From Bacteroidota bacterium (lineage in GTDB: Bacteria > Bacteroidota > Bacteroidia > Flavobacteriales > Flavobacteriaceae), in the NCBI GenBank assembly GCA_015767395.1, contig JADWMI010000034.1:1-14620 (forward strand): a DNA stretch of 14,620 nt. Direction: 5' to 3'. The notes beneath the pieces were generated by a model. That model worked only from the letters and a program-made list of their open reading frames with translations. It had not been told where the DNA came from and ran no database searches. Position numbers and translations under genes: made by a program. Every line of letters starts with the position of its first letter. Positions within the stretch are counted from its first letter, which is position 1. Of this stretch, positions 1 through 6,878 are shown piece after piece.

Positions 1-84
1 ATTATCTCACTCGCCATCAAATTTTCAACCGAAGAAGAAACCGAAACAATAATAGAACCTAAATTAATACTAGCCGATAAATAA
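1..84 (+). CDS. C-terminal end of an unidentified protein (5' end outside window)
   Basis: Reading frame 1 is open from the window edge to a TAA at 82-84 and encodes 27 residues ending in EPKLILADK. The amino-acid make-up is plausible for a real protein end and the stop lies 7 nt before the next gene, so the two may be co-transcribed. The ending has a faint resemblance to the C-terminus of LacI-type regulators (…EPxLIxR-S), but 27 residues are too few to assign a family and this is only a guess. Function unknown. Confidence 0.6.
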   Translation: MISLAIKFSTEEETETIIEPKLILADK

Positions 85-91
85 ATTTTAT

Positions 92-811
92 ATGGTTTTA
101 AAATCTAAAATAGACTGCGACATTTGCACCAATCAAAATTGCTTAATCAAAAAGAATCTTTCTTCTGAATTAATGCAAGAACTGGTGAAAGAAAAAAATA
201 CATTGGTTAGTAAAAAAGGCCAACAATTTATTTTGGAAGGCGCACCAGTGAATGGGTTATTCTTTATTCAAAAAGGAAAAGCAAAGGTTTTAAAAACCGG
301 AATTTATGGAAAAGAACAAATTCTGCGATTTGTAAATGACGGCGAAATTATTGGCCATCGAGGGTTTGCCATTAGTAAAAATTACTCCATCAGCGCTTCA
401 AGCATAGAAGATACCGTATTGTGTAATTTCTCCAATGAAACGCTAAAACAGATGCTACATAATATTCCAAGTTTAACCTATGAATTTATGTTGTTTTACG
501 CAGAAGAACTCAATCGATCTGAAACAAAAGTAAAAACCATTTCCCATATGACAGTTCGAGAAAAAGTAATTGATACGTTGTTATATATGTATAGAAAATT
601 TGGAGCAAATTCAAAAGGCTTTATTGATATTCAATTAAGCAGAAAAGAGATTGCTGATTTTGCTGGGACAACCGAAGAACAAGTTATTAGAACCATATCA
701 TCACTAAAAAAAGACAACTTAGTAACATCGGTAGGCAAAAAAATTAAGATTATAGATTTAACTATTTTGAGAAAAGAAATTTCAGAACACAACTATTTTA
801 TCGACAGCTAA
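92..811 (+). CDS. FNR/CRP-family transcriptional regulator with FNR-like cysteines
   Basis: 239 residues, the normal length for the CRP/FNR family. An N-terminal segment is followed by a cyclic-nucleotide-binding-type beta-roll (about 30-125), a long dimerisation helix (about 128-160) and a winged helix-turn-helix (about 160-225). Seen directly: C9, C12 and C17 at the N-terminus and a single further cysteine, C111. This matches the pattern of E. coli FNR (three N-terminal cysteines with C-x2-C-x5-C spacing plus one distant Cys), here with C-x2-C-x4-C spacing. An oxygen- or NO-sensitive [4Fe-4S] cluster is therefore likely, although it is inferred. In the recognition helix, E196 and R200 align with the conserved Glu and Arg of FNR/CRP, while the FNR Ser is Ile199. 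A strong terminator follows at 834-871, so the gene is transcriptionally separate from the nitrate uptake operon. It probably regulates that locus, but no FNR-type TTGAT-N4-ATCAA site was found here. Confidence 0.9.
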   Translation: MVLKSKIDCDICTNQNCLIKKNLSSELMQELVKEKNTLVSKKGQQFILEGAPVNGLFFIQKGKAKVLKTGIYGKEQILRFVNDGEIIGHRGFAISKNYSISASSIEDTVLCNFSNETLKQMLHNIPSLTYEFMLFYAEELNRSETKVKTISHMTVREKVIDTLLYMYRKFGANSKGFIDIQLSRKEIADFAGTTEEQVIRTISSLKKDNLVTSVGKKIKIIDLTILRKEISEHNYFIDS

Positions 812-833
812 AAAAACAACAGGTTAAACAATT

Positions 834-871
834 AAAAATACGTAGCTAAATTAATTTGGCTACGTATTTTT
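834..871 (+). terminator. Strong rho-independent terminator, probably bidirectional
   Basis: Arms 834-850 and 855-871 form a 17-bp stem with one G-T wobble and a TTAA loop. The stem is bounded by an A-run on the left and a T-run (to 873) on the right, so it can terminate transcription in either direction. It starts 23 nt after the regulator's stop codon. Both arms carry TACGTA (839-844 and 861-866), the same hexamer found in the three promoters of the locus. Confidence 0.88.
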
Positions 872-919
872 TTATACACTTATTTTCAAACTACTACAAC
901 TCTTTTATGTTTTTACACA

Positions 920-951
920 GGTTTTTAATTGCTATAAAAGCTATTAAAACC
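920..951. repeat. Short inverted repeat upstream of the nrtA promoter
   Basis: 920-929 can pair with 943-951 (9 bp with one bulged T), and GC/GC can pair inside the loop. It lies 36 nt upstream of the putative nrtA -7 element. It could be a protein-binding dyad or a chance AT-rich palindrome; no known consensus was recognised. The rest of 872-960 is AT-rich with nothing else evident. Confidence 0.3.
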
Positions 952-986
952 AACTATATTACATACTTCACAAACATCCATACTTA

Positions 987-994
987 TATATTTG
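987..994 (+). promoter_or_regulatory. Putative -7 promoter element for the nrt operon
   Basis: TATATTTG matches the Bacteroidota sigma-factor -7 consensus TAnnTTTG and lies 57 nt before the nrtA ATG. No convincing TTTG/TTG -33 element is seen about 19-21 nt upstream, which suggests dependence on an activator. The 14-mer ATACTTATATATTT (980-993) and the upstream CTTCACAAA (966-974) recur with nearly the same spacing upstream of the response regulator (6802-6815 and 6789-6797). Confidence 0.55.
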
Positions 995-1003
995 CAATGT
1001 AAT

Positions 1004-1019
1004 TACGTATTTGTACGTA
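1004..1019. promoter_or_regulatory. TACGTA dyad (7-2-7 arrangement) in the nrtA leader
   Basis: The sequence TACGTATTTGTACGTA contains two TACGTA hexamers exactly 10 bp apart. Read as inverted heptamers, it is TACGTAT - TT - GTACGTA. That is the 7-2-7 spacing known for NarL-type response regulators, and TACGTAT agrees with 6 of 7 positions of the NarL heptamer TACYYMT. The same dyad, with one base changed, occurs at 7627-7642. Relative to the visible -7 (987-994) it lies downstream, around the expected start of transcription, where binding would be expected to repress unless a second promoter exists. The function is inferred. Confidence 0.65.
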
Positions 1020-1051
1020 TAAAAATAAAATAACTACTAAAATCAATAATT

Positions 1052-2437
1052 ATGAAAGTAAATTTATTTAAAACAATAGCATTGATTGCCTTTCTAACAT
1101 TAAGCGCATGCGGAAGTTCAGAAAAGAAAAAAGAAGCAGAAGAAACAGCAACACCTGTAGCTACTGAATCTAAAACAAATAAACTTAAAATAGAAAAACC
1201 ACAATTAACTTTTGGTTTTATCAAATTAACAGATATGGCACCTTTGGCCATCGCAAAAGAAAAAGGCTTTTTTGAAGATGAAGGACTGTTTGTATCGGTT
1301 GAAGCACAATCAAACTGGAAAAACATTCTAGACCGTGTAATTGATGGTCAATTAGATGGATCACATATGTTGGCAGGTCAACCAATTGCAGCAGGCGCAG
1401 GCTTTGGGAGACAAGCAGAATTGGTTACAGCCTTTTCAATGGATTTAAATGGTAACGCCATTACTGTTTCAAATGACGTTTGGAACAAAATGAAACCAAA
1501 TATTCCTGTTGATTCTGACGGGAAGCCTGTTCATCCTATTAAAGCTGATGCATTAAAACCAGTTATTGAAGGCTACAAAGCAGATGGAAAAGCATTTAAA
1601 ATGGGAATGGTTTTTCCAGTATCAACACATAATTATGAAATTAGATACTGGTTGGCTGCAGCAGGAATCAACCCTGGAATGTACACTAAAGAAAATATTC
1701 AAGGTCAGATTGATGCTGAAGTATTACTATCTGTAACACCTCCACCACAAATGCCAGCAACTTTAGAAGCCGGAACAATTTACGGTTACTGTGTTGGAGA
1801 ACCTTGGAATCAACAAGCTGTTTTTAAAGGAATTGGCGTTCCAGTTGTTACCAACTATGATATTTGGAAAAACAATCCTGAGAAAGTCTTTGTAATGACT
1901 AAGAAATTTGTTGAAGAAAATCCAAATACTGCAATTGCTGTTACCAAAGCATTGATTAGGGCTGGAAAATGGTTAGATACACCTGGAAACAGAGAAGAAG
2001 CTGTGAAAATTTTGTCAATGTCACAATATGTAGGTGCTGATGAAGTGGTATTAGCTAATTCTATGACTGGAACTTTTGAATTTGAAAAAGGAGACAAAAG
2101 AGATATGCCCGATTTTAACGTATTCTATAGATACAATGCAACGTATCCTTTCTATTCTGACGGTGTTTGGTTTTTAACGCAAATGAGACGTTGGGGACAA
2201 ATTACAGAAGAAAAACCAACAGATTGGTACGATACTAAAATTAAAGATATTTACAGACCTGACATCTGGAAGAAAGCAGCAGAATTACTAGTTGCAGAAG
2301 GTTTGATACCAGCAACAGATATTCCAGAAACAGACGGTTACAAACCAGCAACTACAGAATTTATCGACGGAAAATCATACAACGCAAAAGACCCTATTGG
2401 ATACATCAACAGCTTTAAAATTGGAAACAAAGATTAA
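1052..2437 (+). CDS. nrtA: Nitrate-binding lipoprotein of an ABC importer (NrtA/CmpA family)
   Basis: 461 residues. The N-terminus is a lipoprotein signal with a hydrophobic stretch (5-17) and lipobox LSAC, with the lipid-bearing Cys at 20. A charged Lys/Glu/Thr-rich linker (21-50) precedes the mature binding domain. Family-typical segments are visible: [19 protein letters not shown] (56-74), the LDG-S-HML element (101-107), TPPPQM (229-234) and VGEPWN (248-253), all characteristic of the NrtA/CmpA/SsuA-like nitrate/bicarbonate-binding group. It would be anchored in the periplasm and pass substrate to NrtB. Nitrate, rather than bicarbonate or a sulfonate, is inferred from the downstream nitrate reductase. 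It is the first gene of the plus-strand operon nrtABCD plus porin; the next gene starts 33 nt later. The ATG at 1052 is chosen because it places the signal peptide correctly. Confidence 0.9.
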   Translation: MKVNLFKTIALIAFLTLSACGSSEKKKEAEETATPVATESKTNKLKIEKPQLTFGFIKLTDMAPLAIAKEKGFFEDEGLFVSVEAQSNWKNILDRVIDGQLDGSHMLAGQPIAAGAGFGRQAELVTAFSMDLNGNAITVSNDVWNKMKPNIPVDSDGKPVHPIKADALKPVIEGYKADGKAFKMGMVFPVSTHNYEIRYWLAAAGINPGMYTKENIQGQIDAEVLLSVTPPPQMPATLEAGTIYGYCVGEPWNQQAVFKGIGVPVVTNYDIWKNNPEKVFVMTKKFVEENPNTAIAVTKALIRAGKWLDTPGNREEAVKILSMSQYVGADEVVLANSMTGTFEFEKGDKRDMPDFNVFYRYNATYPFYSDGVWFLTQMRRWGQITEEKPTDWYDTKIKDIYRPDIWKKAAELLVAEGLIPATDIPETDGYKPATTEFIDGKSYNAKDPIGYINSFKIGNKD

Positions 2438-2470
2438 TTAAACTTCTCCTCTTGAAATCAAAACGGGGAA

Positions 2471-3601
2471 ATGCGAAAAAGAAAATTATTAGTTCATAAA
2501 ACTTCAAAAATGAGTGATAAATTAATAAAAATAGTACGATTTATTGGATTGGGTTTTTTAGAACCAATAATCCGACTTTCAAGAGGAGAAGAAACTAAAA
2601 AAAATCTCACTGAAATTTTAAAAAAGATAGTAGCTCCATTAGCTTCCATATTAATATTCTTATTGGTTTGGCAAACTGGCTCAACGGCATTATTCAATAC
2701 AGAAGCTGAATACAGAATTGAAAAAGCTTTTAATGAACAAGGTCAAGAAGGGGCTGATGAAATGTTACTTTGTATTGAATCTGGTGATGTAAGTTGCCAG
2801 CCAAATACACTGCCATCACCTTCACAAGTAAAAGCTTCATTTTATTCTTTAATAGAAGATCACAAGGTAATTAGCACTGACAAAAAAGTCTTTAAAGAAA
2901 AAACGGCTGAACTAAATAAACAACGTAAAGCCGAAGGCGAAAAACCCATCACCTACACAGGAAGACCCTCTTTTGTAGACCAAATTATAACAAGTATTAA
3001 AACGGTGTTTGCAGGGTTTTTGTTGGCTATTTTTATAGCTGTTCCTATTGGAGTTGTTATTGGATTGAGCGATACTTTAAAAAGCTCCATCAACTGGCTA
3101 ATTCAAATATTCAAACCTGTTTCACCTGTTGTTTGGCTGCTCTTAGTTTTTATGATTGTAAAAACATTAACCAAAGATTCTGATACAGATACATCTTTCA
3201 TCATCTCTTTTATTAGTGTTGGTTTATGTTCTATGTGGGCAACGTTGGTAAATACTGTTATGGGAGTTTCAACGGTTGATAAAGATATTTTAAATGTTGC
3301 AAAAGTTTTAAAACTTGGCCCAATACAAAAAGTATTTAAAGTGATTTTACCATCATCGTTACCGTTAATATTTACAGGATTAAGAATCACTCTTTCTGTG
3401 GCTTGGATGGTATTAATTGCTATTGAATTATTAGCGCAAAGTCCAGGTCTAGGATCTTTTGTATGGGAAGAATTTCAGAATGGCGCCAACGATTCAAATT
3501 CAAAAATTATTGTTGCCATGTTTGTGATTGGAATCATTGGGTTTTTATTAGACAGAATCATGTTAACCATCCAAAAATACGTGTCTTTCAGCAAAGACTA
3601 A
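2471..3601 (+). CDS. nrtB: Nitrate ABC transporter permease (NrtB)
   Basis: 376 residues. One membrane segment (about 53-69) is followed by a long hydrophilic stretch (about 75-170) and then the binding-protein-dependent permease core with about five further membrane segments (176-372). The core segment from YTGRPSFVDQI through AVPIGVVIGLS (161-200) is typical of NrtB. The coupling-helix region that contacts the ATPases is around LKLGPIQKVFKVILPSSLP. The hydrophilic stretch makes the protein about 100 residues longer than cyanobacterial NrtB. Part of the insertion resembles what I recall of proteobacterial NrtB proteins. The remainder holds two cysteines (C101, C109) that could form a disulfide if, as expected, the segment is periplasmic. 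Start uncertain: Met14 (2510) is an alternative to the ATG at 2471. nrtC follows 21 nt downstream. Confidence 0.9.
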   Translation: MRKRKLLVHKTSKMSDKLIKIVRFIGLGFLEPIIRLSRGEETKKNLTEILKKIVAPLASILIFLLVWQTGSTALFNTEAEYRIEKAFNEQGQEGADEMLLCIESGDVSCQPNTLPSPSQVKASFYSLIEDHKVISTDKKVFKEKTAELNKQRKAEGEKPITYTGRPSFVDQIITSIKTVFAGFLLAIFIAVPIGVVIGLSDTLKSSINWLIQIFKPVSPVVWLLLVFMIVKTLTKDSDTDTSFIISFISVGLCSMWATLVNTVMGVSTVDKDILNVAKVLKLGPIQKVFKVILPSSLPLIFTGLRITLSVAWMVLIAIELLAQSPGLGSFVWEEFQNGANDSNSKIIVAMFVIGIIGFLLDRIMLTIQKYVSFSKD

Positions 3602-3622
3602 TAATCCTTAAAACGAAAGATT

Positions 3623-4459
3623 ATGGCATATTTAGAATTAAATAATGTGAGTAAAACATACGGAAAAGGGGCAAATGCAACTGAGGTGCTGTCGAACATA
3701 AATCTTCATATTGAAGAAGGTGAGTTCGTAGCAATCGTTGGGTTTTCAGGAAGTGGAAAAACAACATTAGTAAACCTTATAAACGGATTATTACAACCAA
3801 CAAGCGGAGAAGTTTTATTTAAAGGAAACCCTATTATAGGAACAAGCCACGAACGTGGTGTTATTTTTCAAAATTACTCGTTACTTCCTTGGCTCACCGT
3901 ATATCAAAATGTAAGTGTAGCGGTAAAAGAAACATTTCCAAAAGAAAGCAAAAAGTTTAGAGAAGATCGTGTTAAAGAATACATAGATATGGTAAACTTA
4001 ACGCCAGCTACTCACAAAAGACCTAAAGAATTATCTGGTGGGATGCGTCAGAGAGTCTCTATCGCAAGAGCCTTAGCTATGGATCCCGAAATGATTATTA
4101 TGGACGAACCTCTAGGAGCTTTGGATGCTTTAACTAGAGGGAATTTACAAGATGAGATCTTAAATATTTGGAACAAAGACAAGCGAACAGCCTTACTAAT
4201 TACCAACGATGTTGATGAAGGTATTTATATGGCCGACAGAATAATTCCATTACGCCCTGGACCAAACGCAACCTTAGGACCAGAATTTAAAATAAATATT
4301 GACAGACCCAGAGATAAAACATCTTTAAACGATGACCCTGAATTCAAAAAAACGAGAAACGGCATTATTGAATACTTGATGGAAATTGGTGAGGAGCGGA
4401 ATACCACCGAAACAACCGAATATGCTTTACCCGATTTAGAACCAAAATACTTTGACTAG
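3623..4459 (+). CDS. nrtC: Nitrate ABC transporter ATPase, subunit with altered H-switch (NrtC-like)
   Basis: 278 residues, a single ABC ATPase domain. Motifs seen: Walker [10 protein letters not shown] (40-48), Q-loop Gln83, signature LSGGM (137-141), Walker B MDEP with D161 and E162, D-loop ALD (166-168). At the H-switch position the sequence is TNDVDE, so the usual catalytic-site His is Asn195, while the companion ATPase encoded next (4492-5322) keeps THDVDE. The protein lacks the C-terminal NrtA-like regulatory domain that cyanobacterial NrtC carries; a short acidic tail (about 250-278) is present instead. It should pair with NrtD on the cytoplasmic face of NrtB. The C-terminal part after the H-switch (PGPNATLG, 212-219) is typical of nitrate/taurine-type ATPases. 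Confidence 0.9.
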   Translation: MAYLELNNVSKTYGKGANATEVLSNINLHIEEGEFVAIVGFSGSGKTTLVNLINGLLQPTSGEVLFKGNPIIGTSHERGVIFQNYSLLPWLTVYQNVSVAVKETFPKESKKFREDRVKEYIDMVNLTPATHKRPKELSGGMRQRVSIARALAMDPEMIIMDEPLGALDALTRGNLQDEILNIWNKDKRTALLITNDVDEGIYMADRIIPLRPGPNATLGPEFKINIDRPRDKTSLNDDPEFKKTRNGIIEYLMEIGEERNTTETTEYALPDLEPKYFD

Positions 4460-4491
4460 TTCAATAATTAATATCCATAAAAATTAAAACT

Positions 4492-5322
4492 ATGGCTTTA
4501 AAAACACAAAATAAAAGACCTGATATAATTATTGAAAACGGTATTGAATACACCTCTAAAATAATGCTTGATTTAATTGATTTAAAAAAAGTATACCCTA
4601 CTCCAAAAGGTGATTATGTGGTGCTAGAAAACTTGAATCTTCAAATTATGAAAGAAGAGTTTGTAACCATTATTGGTCATTCTGGTTGTGGAAAAACGAC
4701 CATGCTTTCAATGATTGCAGGATTAAATCCAATTTCAGGCGGAAAAATTTCAGTACTAAGCAATCCAATCAAAGGTCCAGGACCAGACAGAGGTGTTATT
4801 TTTCAATCACCTAGTTTAATGCCTTGGCTAACAACTTTAGAAAATGTAATGCTAGGTGTTAGACAAGTATTTCCAAATGCAAAAAAGAAAGAACGAGAAG
4901 ATATTTGCAAATATTACTTAAGCAAAGTTGGATTAGAAGGTTCTTTTTACAAAAAAGCAAGCGAACTGTCTCAAGGAATGCAACAACGTGTTGGAATTGC
5001 CAGAGCTTTTGCTATAAAACCAAAAGTACTATTACTTGACGAGCCTTTTGGAATGTTAGATTCCTTAACCAGAGGTGAGCTACAAGATGTACTCATTGAA
5101 ATCTGGAACAAAGAAAAAATTACAGCGGTTATGATTACGCATGATGTTGATGAAGCTATTTTTTTAGCCGACAGAGTGGTAATGATGACCAGCGGTCCTA
5201 GCGCAAAAATTGGAGACATTTTAAGCATTGATTTTCCAAGACCCAGATCTAGAAAAGCCATTATTGAGCACGACGATTATTACAAATACAGAAAACATCT
5301 AATTGATTTTCTTGAACATTAA
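4492..5322 (+). CDS. nrtD: Nitrate ABC transporter ATPase, catalytically complete partner (NrtD-like)
   Basis: 276 residues. A roughly 25-residue N-terminal extension precedes the ABC domain. Motifs: Walker [10 protein letters not shown] (62-70), Q-loop Gln105, signature LSQGM (159-163, first Gly of LSGG replaced by Gln), Walker B LDEP with D183 and E184, H-switch His217 in THDVDE. The downstream [12 protein letters not shown] resembles NrtD/SsuB/TauB proteins. It is expected to form a heterodimer with NrtC. The gap to nrtC is 32 nt and to the porin gene 31 nt, consistent with one operon. Confidence 0.9.
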   Translation: MALKTQNKRPDIIIENGIEYTSKIMLDLIDLKKVYPTPKGDYVVLENLNLQIMKEEFVTIIGHSGCGKTTMLSMIAGLNPISGGKISVLSNPIKGPGPDRGVIFQSPSLMPWLTTLENVMLGVRQVFPNAKKKEREDICKYYLSKVGLEGSFYKKASELSQGMQQRVGIARAFAIKPKVLLLDEPFGMLDSLTRGELQDVLIEIWNKEKITAVMITHDVDEAIFLADRVVMMTSGPSAKIGDILSIDFPRPRSRKAIIEHDDYYKYRKHLIDFLEH

Positions 5323-5353
5323 AAACTACTATTAACACTTAAAACAAATTAAC

Positions 5354-6619
5354 ATGAAACTTAAATTTACACTTTTATTATTACTGGTTTTGTTTACCAT
5401 CACTAGTAAGGCACAATTCTCAATTGATGCAGAATTAAGGCCACGAACCGAGTACCGACACGGTTACAACACATTAATAGCAAAAGATACCGAGCCAGGA
5501 TATGGTATTTCAACCAGAGCACGCTTAAACTTTGGATACAAGGCTGAAGCCTATGAAGTTTTCTTTAGTATGCAAGATGTTATGGTTTGGGGAGAAAACA
5601 GACAAATTCTCCCAAAAGATTTAAACAATTCCTTTGCTATTTTTCAAGCTTGGGCAAAATTAAAATTAGGTGAAAATTTTTCAACAAAATTTGGTAGACA
5701 AGTATTGTCTTACGATGATCAACGAATAATGGGTGGATTAGATTGGGCACAACAAGGCAGAAACCACGACGCCATTCTTATAAAATACAACAAGAACAAA
5801 TTTATTTTTGACCTTGGGTTTGCTTTCAACCAGGATTATGACAATATTTCTGGATTTGTAAATGCTGGAAACAACTATTTAACAACTGGTTTCTTTTCAT
5901 ACAAAACAATGCAATATGGACATTTTAAGAAATCTTGGGAAAACTTCTCTGGAAGTCTGTTGATATTAAATAATGGGTTTCAAAATTTTGATAATTTAAA
6001 CAACCAAGACGGCATTAGCAATCTACAAACATTTGGTATTCATTTAAATTATGGGAAAAAGCTTTTTGCATTGGCAGCCAATATTTATGGACAAACAGGG
6101 GAAAGACAAGGAGAAGTTGATGTAAAAGGTGCTTTTTTAGCAAGTTTAGACTTTACATTCAAAACAAATACATTGGTTAACTTTGGACTTGGAGGTGAAG
6201 TAATTAGCGGTAATGATGGCGAGGCCGGAGAAACTGGAGCATTCTTTCCTTTGTATGGAACCAATCATAAATTTAATGGTTTTATGGATTATTTCTACGT
6301 TGGAAACCACGCAAATTCTATTGGTTTAATTGACATACATGCTAGTGCCAGTTTTAAAATTAATGAAAAGTCAGGCTTACTAATTAAAGTTTTAAACTTT
6401 TCAGGTGAACAAGCATTACCAAGCGGAGAAAAATCTCTTGGTACAGAGGTAGATTTGGTTTACTCTTTAAAGTTAAATGGTTTTACATTTAAAGCAGGAT
6501 ATTCTCAAATGTTCGCAAGCAAAGGAATGTACGAACTTAAAGGATTGGATGAAAGCTTGGCTGCAAATACGCAAAACTGGGCTTGGGCAATGGTTGTATT
6601 TAAACCTAAATTTCTATAA
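5354..6619 (+). CDS. Outer-membrane beta-barrel porin, alginate-export-like, probably for nitrate
   Basis: 421 residues. A type I signal peptide (1-20, cleavage after SKA, mature start QFS) is followed by FSIDAELRPRTEYRHGY and repeated short amphipathic strands with aromatic residues. This is the pattern of the large 'alginate export' type barrel family in Bacteroidota, whose members are usually about 400-450 residues. The final residues …VVFKPKFL resemble the last strand of a barrel, ending in hydrophobic/aromatic residues. It lies 31 nt after nrtD and is the last gene of the uptake operon, so I infer that it provides outer-membrane passage for nitrate. The fold assignment is firm enough; the substrate rests only on context. 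Confidence 0.8.
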   Translation: MKLKFTLLLLLVLFTITSKAQFSIDAELRPRTEYRHGYNTLIAKDTEPGYGISTRARLNFGYKAEAYEVFFSMQDVMVWGENRQILPKDLNNSFAIFQAWAKLKLGENFSTKFGRQVLSYDDQRIMGGLDWAQQGRNHDAILIKYNKNKFIFDLGFAFNQDYDNISGFVNAGNNYLTTGFFSYKTMQYGHFKKSWENFSGSLLILNNGFQNFDNLNNQDGISNLQTFGIHLNYGKKLFALAANIYGQTGERQGEVDVKGAFLASLDFTFKTNTLVNFGLGGEVISGNDGEAGETGAFFPLYGTNHKFNGFMDYFYVGNHANSIGLIDIHASASFKINEKSGLLIKVLNFSGEQALPSGEKSLGTEVDLVYSLKLNGFTFKAGYSQMFASKGMYELKGLDESLAANTQNWAWAMVVFKPKFL

Positions 6620-6634
6620 TAAACTAATTTAAAA

Positions 6635-6782
6635 AAGAGGCTTTCTAAAGAGTGAAAATTTAGACAATCTATGGATTCGACAATACTCGGCAACGTCCCA
6701 TTGAGTATAGGAGAAGCACAGGTTCCCATTATAATTGATAATCAAGATGTCTACATTTTCAATACTCTTTAGAACACCTCTT
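6635..6782. repeat. 148-nt imperfect inverted repeat with GC-richer core: candidate structured RNA or MITE-like element
   Basis: 6635-6666 can pair with 6748-6782: 6 bp, 2 mismatches, 11 bp, a 3-nt bulge, 6 bp, 1 mismatch, 6 bp (29 pairs in total). Inside are a second hairpin (6683-6688 with 6703-6708) and a small AT palindrome (6735-6745). The core around 6684-6727 is visibly richer in G and C than the surrounding intergenic DNA, which in an AT-rich genome often marks structured RNA. On the minus strand the outer stem is followed directly by six T (6636-6631), as in an intrinsic terminator. Alternatives are a miniature inverted-repeat element (no clear target duplication seen) or a 3' end structure of the porin mRNA. 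Confidence 0.5.
6671..6772 (+). CDS. Possible 33-residue small ORF inside the inverted repeat (doubtful)
   Basis: ATG at 6671 to TAG at 6770-6772 encodes 33 residues ending DVYIFNTL. Its 3' part overlaps the right arm of the inverted repeat. No family was recognised, there is no ribosome-binding site, and the base composition can equally be explained by RNA structure. It is listed only so that it is not lost; a chance ORF is more likely. Confidence 0.12.
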   Translation: MDSTILGNVPLSIGEAQVPIIIDNQDVYIFNTL

Positions 6783-6816
6783 ACTATTCTTCACAAATTG
6801 AATACTTATATATTTC

Positions 6817-6839
6817 TACGTATATTTTAAAATTACGTA
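6817..6839. promoter_or_regulatory. Pair of TACGTA sites upstream of the response-regulator gene
   Basis: TACGTA at 6817-6822 and again at 6834-6839, spaced 17 bp start to start rather than the 10 bp seen at 1004-1019 and 7627-7642. They lie between the upstream block shared with the nrtA promoter (6789-6815) and the putative -7 element at 6849-6856, an activator-like position. If the encoded response regulator binds TACGTA, this would be autoregulation. That is inference. Confidence 0.55.
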
Positions 6840-6848
6840 TTTAAACTG

Positions 6849-6856
6849 TACCTTCG
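6849..6856 (+). promoter_or_regulatory. Putative -7 promoter element of the response-regulator gene
   Basis: TACCTTCG matches the Bacteroidota -7 consensus TAnnTTTG except for one T-to-C change. It lies 22 nt before the TTG start, giving a short leader. No -33 TTTG is seen at the expected distance; the TACGTA pair occupies that region. TATATTTC at 6809-6816 is a weaker alternative. Confidence 0.5.
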
Positions 6857-6878
6857 TAATAACAAATAAACCAAACCA

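Noticed and set aside
1..84. Naming the leading partial gene as a LacI-family regulator
   Set aside because: The likeness rests on about eight C-terminal residues; not enough for an assignment.
2453..2462. TTGAAATCAA between nrtA and nrtB as a regulator site
   Set aside because: Only 2 bp between the half-sites and no promoter element near it; probably chance in a 33-nt operon gap.
6671..6730. Known riboswitch (molybdenum cofactor, SAM or c-di-GMP type) in the GC-richer core
   Set aside because: Fragments such as GGCAACG and AGCACAGG looked suggestive, but no complete consensus of any of these classes could be built, and no Moco or methionine gene follows.
6735..6745. TTGATAATCAA palindrome resembling an FNR site
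   Set aside because: The half-sites TTGAT and ATCAA match FNR, but the spacer is 1 bp instead of 4, and it lies inside the inverted-repeat element away from any promoter.
6671..6772. 33-residue ORF as a genuine small protein
   Set aside because: No ribosome-binding signal and no recognised family, and the ORF overlaps the inverted-repeat arm; kept only as a low-confidence entry.
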